From contig CM074130.1 in NCBI GenBank assembly GCA_037178625.1, forward strand, positions 2,170,001 to 2,234,000: DNA of 64,000 bases, in the 5' to 3' direction. Positions 31,655-41,534 of this stretch are shown in pieces. Source of the DNA: Skeletonema tropicum. Taxonomy: Eukaryota > Bacillariophyta > Thalassiosirophyceae > Thalassiosirales > Thalassiosiraceae. The notes under the pieces are model-generated. The model was not told the DNA's origin and did not search any database. It was given only the letters and a program-made list of their open reading frames with translations. A program made the translations under genes and the position numbers. The first letter of the stretch is position 1, and every line of letters starts with the position of its first letter.

Positions 31655-31977
31655 TAAAGGGTATTACGCAGAGGTACGATACTTCCACAGGCAATTCAGT
31701 TGCGATTTGCGATGGATGTGGATAGATGTGGCGTGGTGGGTGGTGGCGGATGGCCGAGCGCGCCAATTTTGAGGTGATTGGTGACTGTATGTACTGGCTT
31801 TGGTGACATATGAATATTACATATGTGACGTCCACCGTCCACCGTGCGTATCGTACTTATCCACCACCACACATCATCGACATCGCGACATCATGCTTTA
31901 CGATGGGAATAGGAAGGAAAACGCATGCCTTCTCTCGCCACAAAGCGTGCATATAGTATTCATACACCAGCCGACCC
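31655..31977. promoter_or_regulatory. Shared divergent promoter, ADAT3-like / fibrillin
   Basis: 323 bp between two start codons. It contains GAGCGCGCCAA at 31756-31766 (complement TTGGCGCGCTC, E2F-like), an ACATATG...CATATGT inverted pair around 31806-31826, and TGACGT at 31826-31831, a word known as a CO2/cAMP-responsive element in diatoms. Regulatory roles are inferred. Confidence 0.45.
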
Positions 31978-32802
31978 ATGCTTCATTACCGTAAATATAG
32001 CGCACTTGCTCTCTTGCTACTCTCCTCTTGGCAACAGAGAGCAGATGCATTTACAACAGGGCAAAGTGCTACTGTCTTGTCCTCAACAACTTCAAAATCT
32101 TTAGCAGCGGAAGGGTTCGAACCGTCCGCAGCAGTAGAAGAGCGGCCAACTAAGGATGATAAATCAGTCATCGACACAAATTTAACAGCTGAGGAAGCCA
32201 AGCAAGCACTGATAGACTTGATTCCTCGAATGACTGGGAAAGAGGAGGAATATCGAGCCGTGGAATCTTATGTCAACTTGTTGGAAGGAAAATATTCCCC
32301 AGTGCAAACAATCGGCTTTTTGAACCTTGCCATGGCAGGTGAATGGCAGCTATTATTTTCAACAAATCTTACAGGAAAACTGAATAGGAAGTTACGATTG
32401 AGTGAGTTGGTGCAGAAGATCGAAGCAGATGGCTTCAGTGGTAGCTTGATCAACTCGGCACAGTGGGATTTTGCTGATAACGAGGAGGGCATATTTGATT
32501 CCACCGGTATATTCAACATCAAGTGCGTTTACAAAATCAATCAAGGTTCTCGCATGGTGATTGATTTGGATGGTCATGAACTTCGGCCAGCAAAGGGGTC
32601 AGGTATTCCAAGTGACATACCAGCAATGGTTGGTTTGTTGAATAGGGCAATTCCTAAAGAAATGTTTGATCCGAACGGCCATGCTATGGATACGACATAT
32701 CTAGATGCAGACTTGAGAATTGCGCGTTTATCTGGCTCCAAGTATGAAGGTGTAAGAAATATTTTCTTCCGAAAAGGGCAACTCGAAATCAACCCAGTGT
32801 GA
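31978..32802 (+). CDS. Plastid lipid-associated protein (PAP/fibrillin)
   Basis: 274 residues. The signal peptide ends A-D-A before Phe25 (F-T-T-G), the plastid ASAFAP pattern, so the protein is expected in the plastid stroma or on plastoglobules and thylakoids. The fibrillin domain covers about 70-270: A-L-I-D-L-I-P-R near its start, then G-E-W-Q-L-L-F-S-T (family G-x-W-x-L-x-Y/F-T/S motif), and a final D-L-R-I-A-R block with F-F-R-K-G-Q near the end. Fibrillins bind lipids or isoprenoids and help stabilise plastid membranes under stress. The specific subfamily is not assigned. The length is normal for the family. Confidence 0.9.
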   Translation: MLHYRKYSALALLLLSSWQQRADAFTTGQSATVLSSTTSKSLAAEGFEPSAAVEERPTKDDKSVIDTNLTAEEAKQALIDLIPRMTGKEEEYRAVESYVNLLEGKYSPVQTIGFLNLAMAGEWQLLFSTNLTGKLNRKLRLSELVQKIEADGFSGSLINSAQWDFADNEEGIFDSTGIFNIKCVYKINQGSRMVIDLDGHELRPAKGSGIPSDIPAMVGLLNRAIPKEMFDPNGHAMDTTYLDADLRIARLSGSKYEGVRNIFFRKGQLEINPV

Positions 32803-33099
32803 AGGCTAGGTGGGTAGTATAATATGGTAGGTAGTTCTTGTTGAGGAGATAGAAGATGATTGATAATTGCGTTGCTTCTTGAGAAGATGATAGATATTCA
32901 CGTTGCTGTTTGATGATGTGAGCGATGTAGATTAATTAAGTACAACTAATAACGAGATTATGGCTGTTGGCTGAGGATGGATATTATTAACTTATAACAT
33001 GTTGTCACTGACCTTAATTGTCCTAATTTCACTCTAGTACACTTTCCCAACCTGCAACACTCTTTATACGCCGCAGGTACACACCGTTATTTGAAGCTT

Positions 33100-34455
33100 T
33101 CATGGCAACATTCTTTCATCTCCCCTTCCACTATGAGTCGTGGCAATATCTTCATACTTTTCACCCATGCACGAGAGAACATCCGCCCAAAGATCAGAAG
33201 CGTTGTCATCCTTCGAAACGGGGGCACCGGCATATCTCAAAATAAGATCCGCTGAAGCAGCAGCAATATACCAAACACCCTTTTCAATCTCACGGGTCAG
33301 TTGTCCAGGCACCCACGCGGCATGACCTTTAACAAACAATACCTCCGTGGGATGCAAATGGTTTCTGCGAACTTCTTGCATCAGCTGACTAGAACCACCC
33401 ACAAAGACACCGGGACATACCTTCTTCGATCCCATGACCTCACCAAATCCATGCAAGGTCGAGAATTGATCTTGCATCACTGGGCCGCCGTAGGATACTG
33501 GAGCTTTGGAAAATGCCATTTTAAGCGTCAAGTCAATGTTTGACTCGGTCTCACTTGCAATTTTGATCAAGTTTCCAGGGAATGGTCTGCAAAGCAAGTA
33601 TGTATTGAATGCAGTCAAGTGAACAGAAGTTAGTATGACTGCAGATGAAGACAAGAAGAGTAACGCATAGGCATTGGCATTTCCATCGAGATAACAAAAA
33701 GGTAGCCTTGAACTAACTCACCTGTTAATGACCATCCCTGTAGACCCATTATTTTCATTATGATCAATAATCAACACAACCGTCTGATGAAAAACCCCTC
33801 CCAACTTCTCATTTGCAATTAATATACACCCAGGTTCCACATGGTAAAGTGGATGTGCCCACCGATGTGAATCAATCTGCACCTGCGGTTCATCATACAC
33901 AATGTGACATTCCTCTTCATCCATGAATGGGTCATCACAGGGCGAACTGATTTCAATTTTGGAGAATTTGGTGGCCCCGCCGACATCTACACCATCAAAG
34001 ATATCGGAAGGAGAAGAATTTTGAAGATCTTCCTTGACCACAGTGGGAGAGACGGTGGTATCCTCCCTCTCCTTTTCCTTTGACGATTCCCCCTTGGAAA
34101 AGATGGACGATATGGCACCCGAAATGAAATTGCCAATCTTCTCCTCCTTCTTGGACGAAGTTGAAGTCTCCGCCTTCTTATTCCCCACCACCTTGTCCGA
34201 TTGTTCTTGTGCAACCAACTTGGCACGGAACTCACGCCAATCGGTTCCCATCATGTGTTCCCAGCTCTTCTCCATCCGAGCGCGATCATTATCTTTGCTT
34301 TCGTGTAGATATGTGAGGGATCGTTTCTGTTGTGATGTTTTCTTTGCAATCTTTGCCGGTTGCGGTGCAAACGCTGTGGCTGGTGTACCACTCGCCAATA
34401 AGACTATTATTAGGGCAGAGGCGGTGAGATGACATGACAAGATGTTGGTTGGCAT
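33100..34455 (-). CDS. Plastid-targeted UPF0301 (YqgE/AlgH, DUF179) protein
   Basis: Two exons: 33722-34455 and 33100-33586, with a 135-bp intron (CAG/GTGAGT...TTTGCAG); joining gives M-V-I-N-R-P-F in frame and 406 residues. The signal peptide ends A-T-A before Phe29 (F-A-P-Q-P), the plastid pattern. A charged, Ser/Lys/Glu-rich linker spans about 45-185. The UPF0301 domain follows: P-G-C-I-L-I-A-N-E-K-L-G, F-H-Q-T-V-V-L-I-I-D-H, G-S-T-G-M-V-I-N-R, then Y-G-G-P-V and F-V-G-G-S in exon 2, ending with W-Y-I-A-A-A-S-A-D-L-I-L. The biochemical role of this family is unknown. Its promoter is shared with the PDZ gene. Confidence 0.92.
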
Positions 34456-34868
34456 TGTGGCAGAAAATTAAGTGGGTGGCTTTGTTTATATACCTGCTGG
34501 ACTTGACCTGTTTGTTATGATGAGAGTGCGTGCACTATTCGGATCATTTCATTGTTGGCTATTGGCATTTCTGTTCTCATTTTTGACATCTTCCTTCTGC
34601 CTGCCGTGCCTTCTGCACCAAAAAAAGCTGTTTGGCTGCAGCTGCACCAGATGTTTTTGTTTTTCTCACAAAGTAGGAGTATAATCTAATTTAGCCTATC
34701 ACTCAACTGAGTCACTCAAGTCACGCGTCACATTTATTTACCCTTGCTTGCGTCATGCGTCACACTCTTTTGTTGCTCGCTTCAACTCACTCTGCATGCT
34801 GCTCTGCCTTTCTTCGCTCTGTGGAGAGATAATCAAAGAGATTCAGTATTAGTATTACAATTGTCACG
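34456..34868. promoter_or_regulatory. Shared divergent promoter of two plastid-protein genes, three GCGTCA words
   Basis: 413 bp between the UPF0301 and PDZ start codons. GCGTCA (complement TGACGC) occurs at 34725-34730, 34750-34755 and 34757-34762, all within 38 bp and 107-144 bp upstream of the PDZ start. TGACGC is one of the published CO2/cAMP-responsive words of a diatom carbonic anhydrase promoter. That role here is inferred. Confidence 0.45.
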
Positions 34869-35489
34869 ATGAAGTCCTTCGCTCTCTTTGCACTCCTACC
34901 AGCTGCGTCTGCATTCAGTAGCTCATCCATCCCCAACACACGAGCAGTTGGCTCAACCACCACAGCTCTCCAAGCCGTCAATGGAATCTGGAACACTGCC
35001 AACGACTTTGGCAAGGGAAAATTTCGATTCTACGAAGGGCTTGATAGTTACATGAAACCATTCCCCGATGAAGATCGCGAGTTATACCCTGAAATGTTCA
35101 AACTGCCAAAAGGAACATACGAGGTTCCACTTTCCAAGCCACTTGGTATTGTCTTCGAAGAAATTGAAACTAATTGTGGTGTGTTTGTTGCTGATTTAGT
35201 CGAAGGAGGGAACGCAGAGAGTCAAGGCATCGTCCAGAAGGGAGATGTCTTAGTGGGCATGACCGCAGTGCAGATCGCCGGTGCCAAATGGGAGAGAAGA
35301 TTAATTCCCGCTCGCAAGTTTGGTTTTGATTTGGTTGTTGATGCGATTGGCTCAAATGATGTTAAGTGGGGATGCAACAATGTTATAATGATGTTTGAAA
35401 GGCCTGATGAATCGGATAGCGAGGAGGTTGATAAATTCTTGGAGTTCTTTGAACCTCCTGCAGACACCCCGTGGAAACTACCTGTATAG
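34869..35489 (+). CDS. Plastid-targeted PDZ-domain protein
   Basis: 206 residues. A short signal peptide ends A-S-A before Phe16, fitting plastid import. After a short transit region, about residues 50-90 are aromatic and acidic (F-Y-E-G-L-D-S-Y-M-K-P-F). A single PDZ-like domain at about 93-175 has the carboxylate-loop-like P-L-G-I-V-F-E-E and G-I-V-Q-K-G-D-V-L-V-G-M, typical of PDZ folds. An acidic tail ends the protein. There is no protease domain, so it is probably an adaptor or scaffold. Similar small PDZ proteins are conserved in diatoms, but I know of no assigned partner. Confidence 0.8.
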   Translation: MKSFALFALLPAASAFSSSSIPNTRAVGSTTTALQAVNGIWNTANDFGKGKFRFYEGLDSYMKPFPDEDRELYPEMFKLPKGTYEVPLSKPLGIVFEEIETNCGVFVADLVEGGNAESQGIVQKGDVLVGMTAVQIAGAKWERRLIPARKFGFDLVVDAIGSNDVKWGCNNVIMMFERPDESDSEEVDKFLEFFEPPADTPWKLPV

Positions 35490-35723
35490 ATTGGATTGCT
35501 GGTCGGTGCAACGAATTAAACAGAGAATTGTCTGACTGACTGATTCTCACAAGAGACTGACAAAAGAAAGCAAGGCGCAAGTAAACAATCGTTTTCGGAC
35601 ACAGCAAAAGCCAGCACACAGAATTTTGCAAGCAAGTATCATATGGCGAAGCGACAAAGTATAATGCACTTAAGACTTGTAAGAAGCAGTTTCTGTATCT
35701 TAGACAAATATCATGCATCACAC

Positions 35724-37484
35724 TCAGATATTTTTCAATGCCCTCTCTGACAACGGTGTCACTTTCCTAACTGATTTTTTCGGTGAACCTCTTCGACCCG
35801 TTCTAGGACTCTTCCCTCTATCATCAGAAGCAGTCTCTACAAACGATGCATACCAAACATACAGACCTAAAACCCAAAGTAGAAACACGAAAGAATACGG
35901 AACATTCGAAGAAACAGATGTCTCAGATTGTGGTATGCGTCCATGGCTCACACCAGCTGGATCTTTCCAAGTGGGATCTGACCCTCCTCCTCTTCCCATC
36001 GGAACAAAGTAATCACCACTATCAGCAGCAAGAGTTCTCAATGGAAACTCTGGCTCCAATTCTAAATCATCAGCCTTGCCCGTCCCATCCAATAAATTCG
36101 CCCGTGGTGATATGGACTTGTCATACGGCACCCAATTCAGATTGGCACATCCCTTTCCCTCGTTGCCATGTTGACCTCGAAATTCCGAATCGGGAAGTGC
36201 AATACTGGCAAATTGAAGTAATTGGTCCAATGTCCGCCGTTTTCCAAGACCATAAATACCTAAATTGGCTCGTGCCGTGATCATTCTACCACCGCCGCCA
36301 CCAGCAGTACTACCACTGCCCCCTGCCGTCATGGACGCTATCTCACTATTCGTTATCCCGTGATGAATATTCAGCAGCACTTTCATTCGAACGTGCGCAT
36401 CTCTCCGTTCACTATCATTCCGTGGCCATTTCTTCTCACCCCTCTCACCATGACCAGCTACATGATGCAATGGGTGCAAGTCACTATTGTCCTTATAGAC
36501 TAAATTGACTGAGGGAGTGTACAAATCGTACCCTCGAGTCCATAAGCGTGCCACGTGGGGGAATTGTTCCGTGTTTAGCAATTGTACTGCAAAGGGATCT
36601 TGTGGTACATTGGTTTGATAGTGACATTTGGAAAACACAAATGATGGCGAATAGGTACGTGAGAGGAGTGGTCGAGTCAGGCCAATCGCCTTGCCATCGG
36701 CGTGAGTTTCAAAGAGGGGTACTCCCTCGGATCCAATTTTGATGTCACACTGTCTGGGTACTTCTACCGCACTTGAACTACTTGATGCAACCCCCTTTTC
36801 TTTGGCAGAGAGAGGGACATTACTCAGCACAGCATACTCATTATTGGTCAATTTCCATTGCTCCATCGCAGCAATGTCCCAATTATCCGCAAAGTCCATG
36901 GAGGCATCAATCTCCATACAAAACTCTTCATTTCCCAATACTTGTCGTGTGAATGATCTTGCATACACTGGACCTTTGCTTCCATAATGATGAAATCTCA
37001 CTGAGCGAATTTGAGTGGCGGCTCGTGGACATGACGCCAATACTGCATCGTAATCTGCTTGACGTTCGGCTAGGTGAATGATTCCTGGAGGATGGTGTTT
37101 CATTTTGTGGCCCATTAGTGCACAGTATTCCATGAGACAGGTTGGATCATCATTGTGATTAGTCGAGGTACTACTGCTGCTGCTGCCACCACCGCTACTA
37201 TCCGTTTGTTCAATCAGTCCAACCACCACCCGATCAGGATGTGCCGCCGTGTCAAAGAGACGACGTACCGTCTGTGCACATCGCTTACCATCACGGAAGT
37301 GTGGGATGGATACAAAGATTGAAGAAGTTGTTGATTTTTGTTTGTCGAATTTAGTATTGTTTGTGCTGGGTGGTATGGGATCATAGGCACCGCCTTCATT
37401 GTTGTTGGATGCGATTGGATGTGTGATTTCCTCGAAGGATCTGCCGTTGAATACTCGGCCATAATTGGATGAAGTAGCGCTCAT
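35724..37484 (-). CDS. GlcNAc-transferase-like glycosyltransferase (GT60 type), C-terminal membrane anchor
   Basis: 586 residues. Residues 55-460 match the GT60/Skp1-GlcNAc-transferase-like family: S-I-P-H-F-R-D-G-K-R-C near the start, R-V-V-V-G-L-I-E-Q, G-P-V-Y-A-R, and C-M-E-I-D-A-S-M-D-F-A-D-N-W-D, where the Asp-rich block is the likely metal and nucleotide-sugar site. There is no N-terminal signal. One hydrophobic segment lies at about 538-556, followed by a basic tail of about 30 residues, so the catalytic part should face the cytosol, as for the Dictyostelium Skp1 enzyme. Substrate unknown. Short Ser and Gly runs interrupt the domain. It diverges from the Tul1-like gene across 451 bp. 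Confidence 0.85.
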   Translation of the reverse strand: MSATSSNYGRVFNGRSFEEITHPIASNNNEGGAYDPIPPSTNNTKFDKQKSTTSSIFVSIPHFRDGKRCAQTVRRLFDTAAHPDRVVVGLIEQTDSSGGGSSSSSTSTNHNDDPTCLMEYCALMGHKMKHHPPGIIHLAERQADYDAVLASCPRAATQIRSVRFHHYGSKGPVYARSFTRQVLGNEEFCMEIDASMDFADNWDIAAMEQWKLTNNEYAVLSNVPLSAKEKGVASSSSSAVEVPRQCDIKIGSEGVPLFETHADGKAIGLTRPLLSRTYSPSFVFSKCHYQTNVPQDPFAVQLLNTEQFPHVARLWTRGYDLYTPSVNLVYKDNSDLHPLHHVAGHGERGEKKWPRNDSERRDAHVRMKVLLNIHHGITNSEIASMTAGGSGSTAGGGGGRMITARANLGIYGLGKRRTLDQLLQFASIALPDSEFRGQHGNEGKGCANLNWVPYDKSISPRANLLDGTGKADDLELEPEFPLRTLAADSGDYFVPMGRGGGSDPTWKDPAGVSHGRIPQSETSVSSNVPYSFVFLLWVLGLYVWYASFVETASDDRGKSPRTGRRGSPKKSVRKVTPLSERALKNI

Positions 37485-37935
37485 TGTTGCAAGAATCTAT
37501 GAGCCATCCGCACTATTACTACAACAGTAGGACAACCTACAACAACGGCGTTGCCCTCGCCCTGCGGGGCGAGCGGCGTTGATATTTGATATTTTTTTCG
37601 CGTTTTATCAGGATGTCTTTGTGCACACCTCGCTTATTGTATGGCAAACAATGCTGGATTCAAGAAATCCCACACACGGTTTACTACAAATGCATGATCT
37701 GAACTCATGACCACAATCCACAAAAATCCGAATGCGAAACGATGTCTCTCGAATCCATTATCGGCGGCATTTGATAGCACTGAATGACCTCCGCAGTAAT
37801 AGAGAGATTATTCCATAACGCATATATAGTACTACTGCCATCTGCTAACAATACTATTACATAAATTTCGCTGCGTCAATTCAAAATCTATCTAATCAGC
37901 CTCTGGCATTCCACAATCCAACTCAAGATAATAAT
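37485..37935. promoter_or_regulatory. Shared divergent promoter, GT60-like / Tul1-like
   Basis: 451 bp without a frame. A small GC hairpin (CTCGCC...GGCGAG) lies at 37556-37573, followed by an AT-rich tract with TTTTTTCGCG. No further motif is clear. Confidence 0.35.
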
Positions 37936-40900
37936 ATGAACAATCCCAACGAAATCGACCCCATGCTCGCCACCCCCACCGATCAACCCGACTTTGACCG
38001 GATGAACCGCGCCGCCCTCCTAGCATGGGAGGAACGACAACGTCGTCAACGGACCCTCCGCACACTCATGATGCTCCTCATGTTTCTCCTATTAATGGAT
38101 GGGGAAGAGCCGCCGGATCGACGGAATGCCCGATTACGACAGCAGCGTCTTCGCAATCAACAACACAATCGCAATAATGGTGGTGGTGGTGGTGGTGCGA
38201 ATGGAATCGGAGGTGGTGAGTCCTATGGGTTGGGAATATATTTTGATCAAGATGGGAATGATTTAACCCCCTTGCAAGAGGAGGTATTCCAACGGAGGAA
38301 GGAGGAGGATCAAGTCATTCGGAGAGCGTTTGTGGAGAATTCCTCTTCCAAGTATTATGAATTGGTCAAGTTGAATGGTGGGAGGGATGTGGAAGCAGAA
38401 TTGATGGAGTTGGTGAAGGGTAAGATACAGAATGAAATGATGATGAAAGCTGAACAAGCAGCAGCAGCAAAGGAGGAAGAAGAGACTTTAGCTACCGACG
38501 CAAAGATTACAACAACAGACACAGCTGCAGCAGCAGCAGAGTCATCATCATCGCCACCCAAGGATACCAATGGCAAAAATAGTGACAAACAACCACAAAC
38601 ACAATCCGAACAACAAACCAATGATGAACTACAAGTGTATCACTATCCCAGAAATGCCACGGGATATTATCGTGGATTGTGGCAACGCATACCACGAGAA
38701 TATAATTCCACCACGACTCAAGAGAAGGATCTTGTCAAGTCAAGTAGTAGCAGTAGTACTAAGAATCAGGTATCGGTGGATCAGATTTATCCGTGGGTAA
38801 AGAAGGAGTTGGAACGAAGGAAGCTTGATGCAGGTGTCTTAGTTCTACCCCCGAATGTGAATGTCAAGGTGGAAAATGGTGGTGCAAAGAACTCAACAAC
38901 AACAACAACCGATAACGGTTCCAGTGGAAGTAGTAGTAGTAGCACCACCACCCAACAAAAAACCACGTCTATGAAATCCACTGTCAGTCTCACCAAAGAC
39001 TCGGGACGAGCCGCCATCCAGCTCTACTCCCATATCATCCCAGCCATGACCGAACTAAGTGTAGTCGATGGCCTCGTGAAGTTATTTGATGGGACATCTT
39101 CTGGATTTGTATCACGGCAGACAGATGTATTGCTGAGAGTACGTGGCGTGATGATACATGGGATTGGAAAGATGAGTTTGGTAACGACGACGACGACGAC
39201 GACATTTCCAAACGACAATAAGAGTGTGAATGGGACTCTAAGGAGAAGTGTCTTGGGTGTGAGACAGGTTGGTACGTATGAAACAAAGCCGGCTGTAGAG
39301 ACGAAGGATGGGAAACCGAGAAAGAAGGATGCACCAGGTAGTGTTATTGAGGATGGGACGAGAGGAGGGATAGTTGATGATGCTTTCGAGCTTGATAGTG
39401 AAGATGATGCAATTGATGGAACAGAAGATGTCGCACGGCATCGGCGGCTTCAAGAAACAGTGGATCAAGTCCTAATGGCTCAGCAGAAAAAAGAACTTCC
39501 GAATAAAGAAAATTCCAAGGGTATGCTCGAAATGATGGCACAAATTAGGGAAGATGTCATGACCCTTTACGAGTTTCAGTATGATCATGGCATACTCGAT
39601 CAATATGATGAATTGAGTGCCGCAGATATGAGAAGAAAAATGGAGAGTGCTGGCTGGACACAATTCCAAACCATCGATGAGGTAGATGACAATGTCTTTG
39701 GGAAAAATAATGGAGATTCAATTTACAATCGTCAATTTACGGGCCGTCAATTACAATCAGTTGATAGTGCACACATTACTGATATTGTTGCGAAAGAGAA
39801 TGGTACGATTGACAATTACACAGAGGCTGTGTTAAGTGACCAAGTCATCACTTCCAACGAAGGACATGTTGGTGAAATCGAAATCGAAGATGGTATCACG
39901 CAACAACGAGTATTGGGACTGTCAGCGATACCGCCAGTGACACTTGCAGAAAAACATACCTTTCCTTTCCCATATACCCGCGATGATAGGTTTAACTCTG
40001 TCGAAAACGCAGCATCATCGGTATTGCATCAAAAACTGCCCCCGCGAGATCAATTTCTAGAAGAGAATGCAGGTAACTGCGAGTTCACCATGGATTTTGA
40101 TATCCAGACAACAATGTGGACATACGGAGAATGGCGGAAAACAATGGACCATCGGTATCGAATGGAGGAAGCATTCAATCCACTTGGGAAGAGAGAAACC
40201 GAGCTGTTGAAGAGATTGAAGAAGGACCCACACTTCATCGTGGTGAATAAACAAATCCAAATCACGGAGGAAGACATCCCACAAGAGTCTTTGGTGGTCA
40301 CACTGTCGGGGAATATTGAATCAACCAATTGTGACTTTGCATCATTCGTGAATGGAACTGCCATGAGAACAAACTGGGAGAAAACGACAGCCAAAGCAAT
40401 CAACTATAGTTTCTACATGATGATTGCATGCTTGACACAAATTGTCGTCCTTCTTCGCCAATTACTGCACACGCAAGCTCATTCAGTTGCGTCGAATGTG
40501 TCACTGCTTTGTATTGGGTGGCAAACAGTTCTGGATGCAATGCTTTGCATAAGTCACATTTTTTTGTGCCTGGTATTGCAGCCTCTTTTTACCGCATTTG
40601 CGAGTGTTGCGTTCTTTAAGCTCCTCATTTTTTGTATCATTGAAATGAAGTACATGGCGATTATCATTCAAGCTCGAAATAGCGTGAACAACACTGGTGC
40701 CACACAAGAACAACTGAGGCAACAAATTACTTTGTTACATCTCAAGTTTTACGCATCATTGATGCTGGCAATTATGCTGTTCTGGTATGTGGGTCAATCG
40801 TACAAAACGCTCTATGTTATGGCGCTCTATTCCTTTTGGGTACCACAAATTTGTTGGAACATTTATTCAGAGTACAAAAAGCCGATGCATAATTACTACA

Positions 40901-41463
40901 TCTACGGAATGAGCGTGACAAGAGCCATCGCTCCGCTTTATGTCTTTGCTGTGAAGAATAACTTTTTGAAGGAAGTCAATCCAGATTTCCCTACCGATGC
41001 AGCAATGTGCGAGATATTAATCTGTTGGATAGGTTTGCAAACCGCTATACTTATTGGGCAGAGCAAATATGGCACGCGCTTCATGATCCCACAAAGATTT
41101 CTGCCCCCAAAGTTTGACTACAGCAGACCAATACCGGCCTCGCTACTCCCTCGGCCAGCCAGCAGCTCCTCCAACGAATCATCCGATATTGAACTCGACC
41201 CCACAACCGCATCAGGTGGAACGCGAAACCGCAGAGGCGGCAGCAATCGAGGGCTATCAGACGGAGCAGAATCAATGAGTGAAGACACTGGTGAAGAATG
41301 CACTCTTGATTGCGTGATTTGCTACAATGAAATAGATGTCACCGACAACAAAGGCTACATGCTTGCGCCATGCGATCACATTTTCCATCGAGAATGCCTT
41401 GAACAGTGGATGGATGTGAAGATGGAATGCCCAATCTGCCGAACCAGTTTGCCTGCTCTTTAA
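37936..41463 (+). CDS. Tul1/DSC-type transmembrane RING-H2 E3 ubiquitin ligase
   Basis: 1,175 residues. A hydrophobic segment at about 40-55 (L-M-M-L-L-M-F-L-L-L) is followed by a long lumenal region of about 750 residues with Gln, Ser, Thr and Gly runs and ordered blocks. A cluster of about seven membrane segments spans 818-1050. A C3H2C3 RING-H2 sits at 1,125-1,170: C-V-I-C, A-P-C-D-H-I-F-H-R-E-C, and C-P-I-C-R-T-S-L-P-A-L at the extreme C-terminus. The RING at the very end with this closing motif is the hallmark of yeast Tul1 and plant FLY1/FLY2. The family ubiquitinates membrane proteins in Golgi or endosomes as part of a DSC-type complex. It is longer than yeast Tul1 because of the repeats. 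Convergent with the TMEM144-like gene at 71 bp. Confidence 0.92.
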   Translation: MNNPNEIDPMLATPTDQPDFDRMNRAALLAWEERQRRQRTLRTLMMLLMFLLLMDGEEPPDRRNARLRQQRLRNQQHNRNNGGGGGGANGIGGGESYGLGIYFDQDGNDLTPLQEEVFQRRKEEDQVIRRAFVENSSSKYYELVKLNGGRDVEAELMELVKGKIQNEMMMKAEQAAAAKEEEETLATDAKITTTDTAAAAAESSSSPPKDTNGKNSDKQPQTQSEQQTNDELQVYHYPRNATGYYRGLWQRIPREYNSTTTQEKDLVKSSSSSSTKNQVSVDQIYPWVKKELERRKLDAGVLVLPPNVNVKVENGGAKNSTTTTTDNGSSGSSSSSTTTQQKTTSMKSTVSLTKDSGRAAIQLYSHIIPAMTELSVVDGLVKLFDGTSSGFVSRQTDVLLRVRGVMIHGIGKMSLVTTTTTTTFPNDNKSVNGTLRRSVLGVRQVGTYETKPAVETKDGKPRKKDAPGSVIEDGTRGGIVDDAFELDSEDDAIDGTEDVARHRRLQETVDQVLMAQQKKELPNKENSKGMLEMMAQIREDVMTLYEFQYDHGILDQYDELSAADMRRKMESAGWTQFQTIDEVDDNVFGKNNGDSIYNRQFTGRQLQSVDSAHITDIVAKENGTIDNYTEAVLSDQVITSNEGHVGEIEIEDGITQQRVLGLSAIPPVTLAEKHTFPFPYTRDDRFNSVENAASSVLHQKLPPRDQFLEENAGNCEFTMDFDIQTTMWTYGEWRKTMDHRYRMEEAFNPLGKRETELLKRLKKDPHFIVVNKQIQITEEDIPQESLVVTLSGNIESTNCDFASFVNGTAMRTNWEKTTAKAINYSFYMMIACLTQIVVLLRQLLHTQAHSVASNVSLLCIGWQTVLDAMLCISHIFLCLVLQPLFTAFASVAFFKLLIFCIIEMKYMAIIIQARNSVNNTGATQEQLRQQITLLHLKFYASLMLAIMLFWYVGQSYKTLYVMALYSFWVPQICWNIYSEYKKPMHNYYIYGMSVTRAIAPLYVFAVKNNFLKEVNPDFPTDAAMCEILICWIGLQTAILIGQSKYGTRFMIPQRFLPPKFDYSRPIPASLLPRPASSSSNESSDIELDPTTASGGTRNRRGGSNRGLSDGAESMSEDTGEECTLDCVICYNEIDVTDNKGYMLAPCDHIFHRECLEQWMDVKMECPICRTSLPAL

Positions 41464-41534
41464 TATCGGCTATTTGATAAAAATAGTGCAACAGTAGTGA
41501 ATTTTAATCTGGATGGCATAGTGCTTTTACATCA

